Shown here piece after piece: positions 62,401 through 64,000 of a stretch of 64,000 nt of DNA. How positions within the stretch are numbered: the first letter of the stretch is position 1; each line of letters starts with the position of its first letter. Origin of the DNA: Microvirga arvi. Its GTDB lineage: Bacteria; Pseudomonadota; Alphaproteobacteria; Rhizobiales; Beijerinckiaceae. The stretch is from assembly GCF_016892765.1 (NCBI RefSeq), contig NZ_JAFEMD010000025.1, forward strand, positions 1 to 64,000, given 5' to 3'. The position numbers and the translations under genes are program-made. The notes below the pieces were generated by a model, which was given only the letters and a program-made list of their open reading frames with translations, was not told the origin of the DNA and made no database searches.

Positions 62401-62658
62401 GCTCAGGGCGAGCAGCCCGCCGGCGAGCGCCGCCCGCGTCCGGATCGCCGCGAGGCGCAAGGGGAGGGCGGGCGCCCGCAGAACCGGCCGCCGCGTGGCC
62501 CTGGCCGTGGCGACGACCGTCGTGGGCCTCGCCCCGACAAGCGGCCTGACAACCGCCGCGACGGCGGTCACGAGCGCCGCGAGAAGCAGCCGGATCCGAA
62601 TTCACCCTTCGCCAAGCTCATGGCTCTCAAGGCCCAGCTTGAGGATAACAAGAAGTGA
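59494..62658 (+). CDS. SUV3-like DEAD/DEAH-type helicase
   Basis: A 1054-aa superfamily 2 helicase related to the mitochondrial RNA helicase SUV3. Motif I is GPTNTGKTHLAIE near residue 20, motif II VAVDEVQLASD near residue 105, motif III GSATMRPL, motif V IATDAIGMGLNL and motif VI QIAGRAGRYM. The conserved core ends near residue 750. The C-terminal 300 residues are low-complexity: an Ala/Glu/Pro-rich stretch (about 830-920) followed by an Arg/Gly/Asp/His-rich tail to the end, likely RNA-binding. It may take part in RNA turnover. The S4 gene starts 12 bp downstream. Confidence 0.92.
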   Translation: MARRSLPPQVRARGVTAVLGPTNTGKTHLAIERMLGHDSGMIGLPLRLLAREVYNRVVDKAGVHNVALITGEEKIKPDRPRYWISTVEAMPRDLDLAFVAVDEVQLASDLDRGHVFTDRLLNQRGREETLLIGSATMRPLIEALIPGVHVVTRPRLSKLSFAGEKKVSRLPRRSAIVAFSAEEVYGIAELIRRQSGGAAVVLGALSPRTRNAQVELFQNGDVDYLIATDAIGMGLNLDVDHVAFASDKKFDGFQFRKLNNPELAQIAGRAGRYMRDGTFGTSGRCPPFDAETVEALENHIFDPVRILQWRNPDLDFSSLARLRDSLGQQPREHGLVRAPTGEDVASLEVLVREDDIQAFARSQYAVERLWQICQVPDYRKVSPQTHADLVGQLYRFLMKDGAIPADWFARHLSAMDRTDGDIDTLSNRIAQVRTWSFVANRPDWLKDPEHWQDVARQVEDKLSDALHERLAQRFIDRRTSVLMRRLRENTMLEAEITTTGDVTVEGQHIGHLHGFHFVPDPQADTTETKTLRNAASKALAGEIEARADRFAETPDTMLVLSNDGTIRWMGDPVAKLETGDKLFDPKVRILSDEHLTGPARDKVDARLRAWLKAYIVRLLGPLLQLEDSAELTGLARGIGFQIGEALGVLERSKVLNEVRSLDQDARSALRKAGIRFGAYHLYLPALLKPAPRVLATQLWALQNGGLEQKGIDEIAHLAQSGRTSIPVDPEIGHGLYRAAGFRVLGGRAVRVDILERLADLIRPAIAYRPGITPGQPPAGAADGEGFVPTVAMTSLVGCAGEDFATILKSLGYVMDRRSGPAITVPLVEAPTVVEPQAAPTEGEVAAPVEEIQAEAPEATVGSEEAGAAAVEAPEAAVSEQEVEASAAEAVASPEGQAMAPAEASAEAAPAETASAEPEMIEVWRQGRRHHEGGQARHGRDARGGRHERGDRSDRGERHDRGDRRPRHGEAQGEQPAGERRPRPDRREAQGEGGRPQNRPPRGPGRGDDRRGPRPDKRPDNRRDGGHERREKQPDPNSPFAKLMALKAQLEDNKK

Positions 62659-62670
62659 GGCGTTGAGTGC

Positions 62671-62973
62671 ATGCGTGAGGACCGCCAGCGGCTCGACAAG
62701 TGGCTGTGGTTCGCGCGCTTTGCGAAAACCCGGACGCTGGCGGCCAAGCTGGTGACCAGCGGCTTCGTCCGGCTCAATGGCCAGCGCACCGACAATGCTG
62801 CCAAGGCGGTGGCGGTCGGTGACGTGGTGACCATCGCGCTTCCCCGGACGACCCTTGTCGTCCGAGTCGAGGTCCTCGGCGAACGCCGCGGCCCTGCAAC
62901 GGAAGCAAGGCTGCTCTACCTGGATCTCAGCCAGGACAAGGGAGCGCTTGTCAGCGACCCTGACAAGGGCTAG
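62671..62973 (+). CDS. S4 domain RNA-binding protein (Hsp15-like)
   Basis: A 100-aa protein consisting almost wholly of an S4 domain: RQRLDKWLWFARFAKTRTLAAKLV...FVRLNGQRTDNAAKAVAVGDVV. Hsp15 of E. coli binds stalled 50S subunits carrying tRNA. It is co-transcribed with the helicase gene and followed by the two-hairpin repeat. Confidence 0.9.
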   Translation: MREDRQRLDKWLWFARFAKTRTLAAKLVTSGFVRLNGQRTDNAAKAVAVGDVVTIALPRTTLVVRVEVLGERRGPATEARLLYLDLSQDKGALVSDPDKG

Positions 62974-63079
62974 AGCATCGGACCCAAAAGTGGGCCCACT
63001 TTTGGGTCCGATGCTCCACTCTTTGAAGAGCGCATCGTTCGGGCGGAAAACCGGGTCCACTTTTCCGCACGATGCGCTA
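62974..63079. repeat. Two-hairpin dispersed repeat, copy B
   Basis: 62974-63015 is a perfect 42-nt palindrome with 21-nt arms (AGCATCGGACCCAAAAGTGG then G and its complement), no loop. The second hairpin starts GCGCATCGTTCGGGCGGAAA and closes with TTTTCCGCACGATGCGC. Copy A at 2991-3092 shares both parts with mismatches. It lies between the S4 gene and fdxA. Confidence 0.9.
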
Positions 63080-63129
63080 GTGCGGCAGCAGATCTTTCTC
63101 GATTGGAACAGACCCCTGAAGGACCGTTC

Positions 63130-63468
63130 ATGACCTACGTCGTCACTGAAAATTGCATCAAGTGCAAATACATGGACTGCGTCGAGGTTTGCCCGGTCGA
63201 TTGTTTCTACGAGGGCGAGAACATGCTCGTCATTCACCCTGACGAGTGTATCGATTGCGGTGTCTGCGAACCGGAATGCCCGGCCGAGGCGATCAAGCCC
63301 GATGCGGAGCCGGGCCTCGAGCAATGGCTGAAGCTCAACGCCGACATGGCCAAGAGCTGGCCCAACATCACTATCAAGAAAGACGCGCCTGGCGATGCGA
63401 AGGAATTCGACGGTGTTGCGGGCAAGTTCGAGGCCTATTTCTCGCCCAATCCCGGCGAGGGCGATTAA
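63130..63468 (+). CDS. fdxA: 7Fe ferredoxin FdxA
   Basis: A 112-aa ferredoxin with [3Fe-4S] and [4Fe-4S] clusters. Cluster ligands lie in [17 protein letters not shown] near residues 9-25 and [12 protein letters not shown] near residues 40-50. The start follows GAAGGA. The C-terminal tail continues as in Rhodopseudomonas-type FdxA. It sits before carD, as usual in this group. Confidence 0.96.
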   Translation: MTYVVTENCIKCKYMDCVEVCPVDCFYEGENMLVIHPDECIDCGVCEPECPAEAIKPDAEPGLEQWLKLNADMAKSWPNITIKKDAPGDAKEFDGVAGKFEAYFSPNPGEGD

Positions 63469-63827
63469 GCCCCGGCTTCGGGCCGAGGCAGGTCCTCTTC
63501 ACGCTATCCCTTGAAATATTTTTGCTTTTTCGGCCGGACTGTGATAGGGTCCGCAAATGCCGTCGCTTGCGCTCAAGCCGTGCACCGTCCCCGCAGACCG
63601 GCGGTTCACATAATGAAGCAAAGATTCGCGTCCTTTGACTTAAGGGAGCCTTGCTGCCTGGGTCAAGGGCATGAGCGTTTGTAGCCGCCGGCTTACATCA
63701 GGGAGACGAGCGGAATAGTCAAGTTCCGTGACCCTCACATCCTATCCTCGTTCCTCTGGGGCCCTGCCCAGCGGGACAACAGCTTCCTCGCCGCCAGGCG
63801 AGGACCATGCAAGGAGGCCTCTCTCGC
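63469..63827 (+). promoter_or_regulatory. 359-bp leader and promoter region of carD
   Basis: A promoter-like pair TTGCTT (63522-63527) and TAGGGT (63545-63550) with 17-bp spacing lies about 280 bp before the carD start, so the mRNA would have a long leader. The leader holds a 23-codon open frame at 63613-63684 and a 7-bp hairpin CCTCGCC/GGCGAGG (63786-63803) just before the AAGGAGG at 63811. No other gene is supported. Confidence 0.5.
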
Positions 63828-64000
63828 ATGACAACCGCCAAGAAGTCCGCCCAGCGCCTTGGGTTCAAGTCCGGTGAAGCGATCGTCTATCCCGCTCACG
63901 GTGTCGGCCGCATTACGGCCATCGAAGAGCAGGAAATCGCGGGTTTCAAACTGGAGCTGTACGTCGTCTCCTTCGACAAGGACAAGATGGTCCTCCGGGT
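63828..64000 (+). CDS. CarD family transcriptional regulator (partial)
   Basis: The first 57 codons are in the window: MTTAKKSAQRLGFKSGEAIVYP, then GVGRITAIEEQEIAGFKLELYVVSFDKDKMVLRV. This is the RNA-polymerase-binding RID/Tudor-like domain of CarD proteins. CarD binds RNA polymerase and stabilises open complexes; in alphaproteobacteria it acts on housekeeping promoters. AAGGAGG is 10 nt upstream. The C-terminal DNA-interacting part lies beyond the window edge. Confidence 0.9.
   Translation, partial: MTTAKKSAQRLGFKSGEAIVYPAHGVGRITAIEEQEIAGFKLELYVVSFDKDKMVLR

Overview
The window is a high-GC chromosomal segment of an alphaproteobacterium, most likely Hyphomicrobiales (Rhizobiales) and possibly Microvirga-like. 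This rests on gene order: sdhCDAB, mdh-sucCD-sucAB-lpdA, priA followed by atpHAGDC with the F0 genes elsewhere, the bolA / J-domain / cobS-cobT block, and SUV3-like helicase-S4 protein-fdxA-carD. Several families of palindromic intergenic repeats fit the same group. The genus is an inference. No rRNA operon, insertion sequence, CRISPR array or complete prophage is visible.

Layout. 1-1295: the right-hand end of an integrative element, with a tyrosine integrase against the 3' end of a tRNA-Ala(CGC) gene; the element continues to the left beyond the window. 1477-4780: housekeeping genes (YggT, DUF167, folD), a secreted cysteine-containing protein and a LysR regulator. 4983-8445: succinate dehydrogenase. 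8616-11425: an Inh-type lipoprotein, zapE and a TetR regulator. 11662-20980: malate dehydrogenase, succinyl-CoA synthetase and the 2-oxoglutarate dehydrogenase complex with its E3, so that together with sdh the window encodes the TCA steps from 2-oxoglutarate to oxaloacetate except fumarase. 20990-25910: thymidine kinase, a small double-glycine-leader peptide gene, xerC, priA and a histidine phosphatase. 26121-31133: F1-ATPase. 31172-41988: 2'-5' RNA ligase-like protein, putA with a divergent Lrp-type regulator, TerC, an NMT1-type ABC transporter, and an EamA exporter with a CobW-family GTPase. 42107-47735: D,D-carboxypeptidase, a second EamA transporter, a redoxin/dioxygenase fusion, a LOG-family protein and a thiolase. 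47853-52985: bolA, a J-domain protein, cobaltochelatase cobST and a Tat-exported phytase-like protein. 53165-57175: a four-gene ATP-grasp / alpha-E / transglutaminase / Anbu-type peptidase operon. 57202-64000: queuosine-precursor transporter, rpmB, DUF3108 protein, SUV3-like helicase, S4 protein, ferredoxin and the start of carD.

The most unusual items are the double-glycine-leader peptide gene at 21771-22013, which has no transporter nearby; the tRNA-Ala/integrase junction; the ATP-grasp/transglutaminase/Anbu operon; and three families of palindromic repeats, one of which (ends GTCAT...ATGAC, about 86-103 bp) sits between genes inside the mdh-suc, sucB-lpdA, atpD-atpC and cobS-cobT transcription units.
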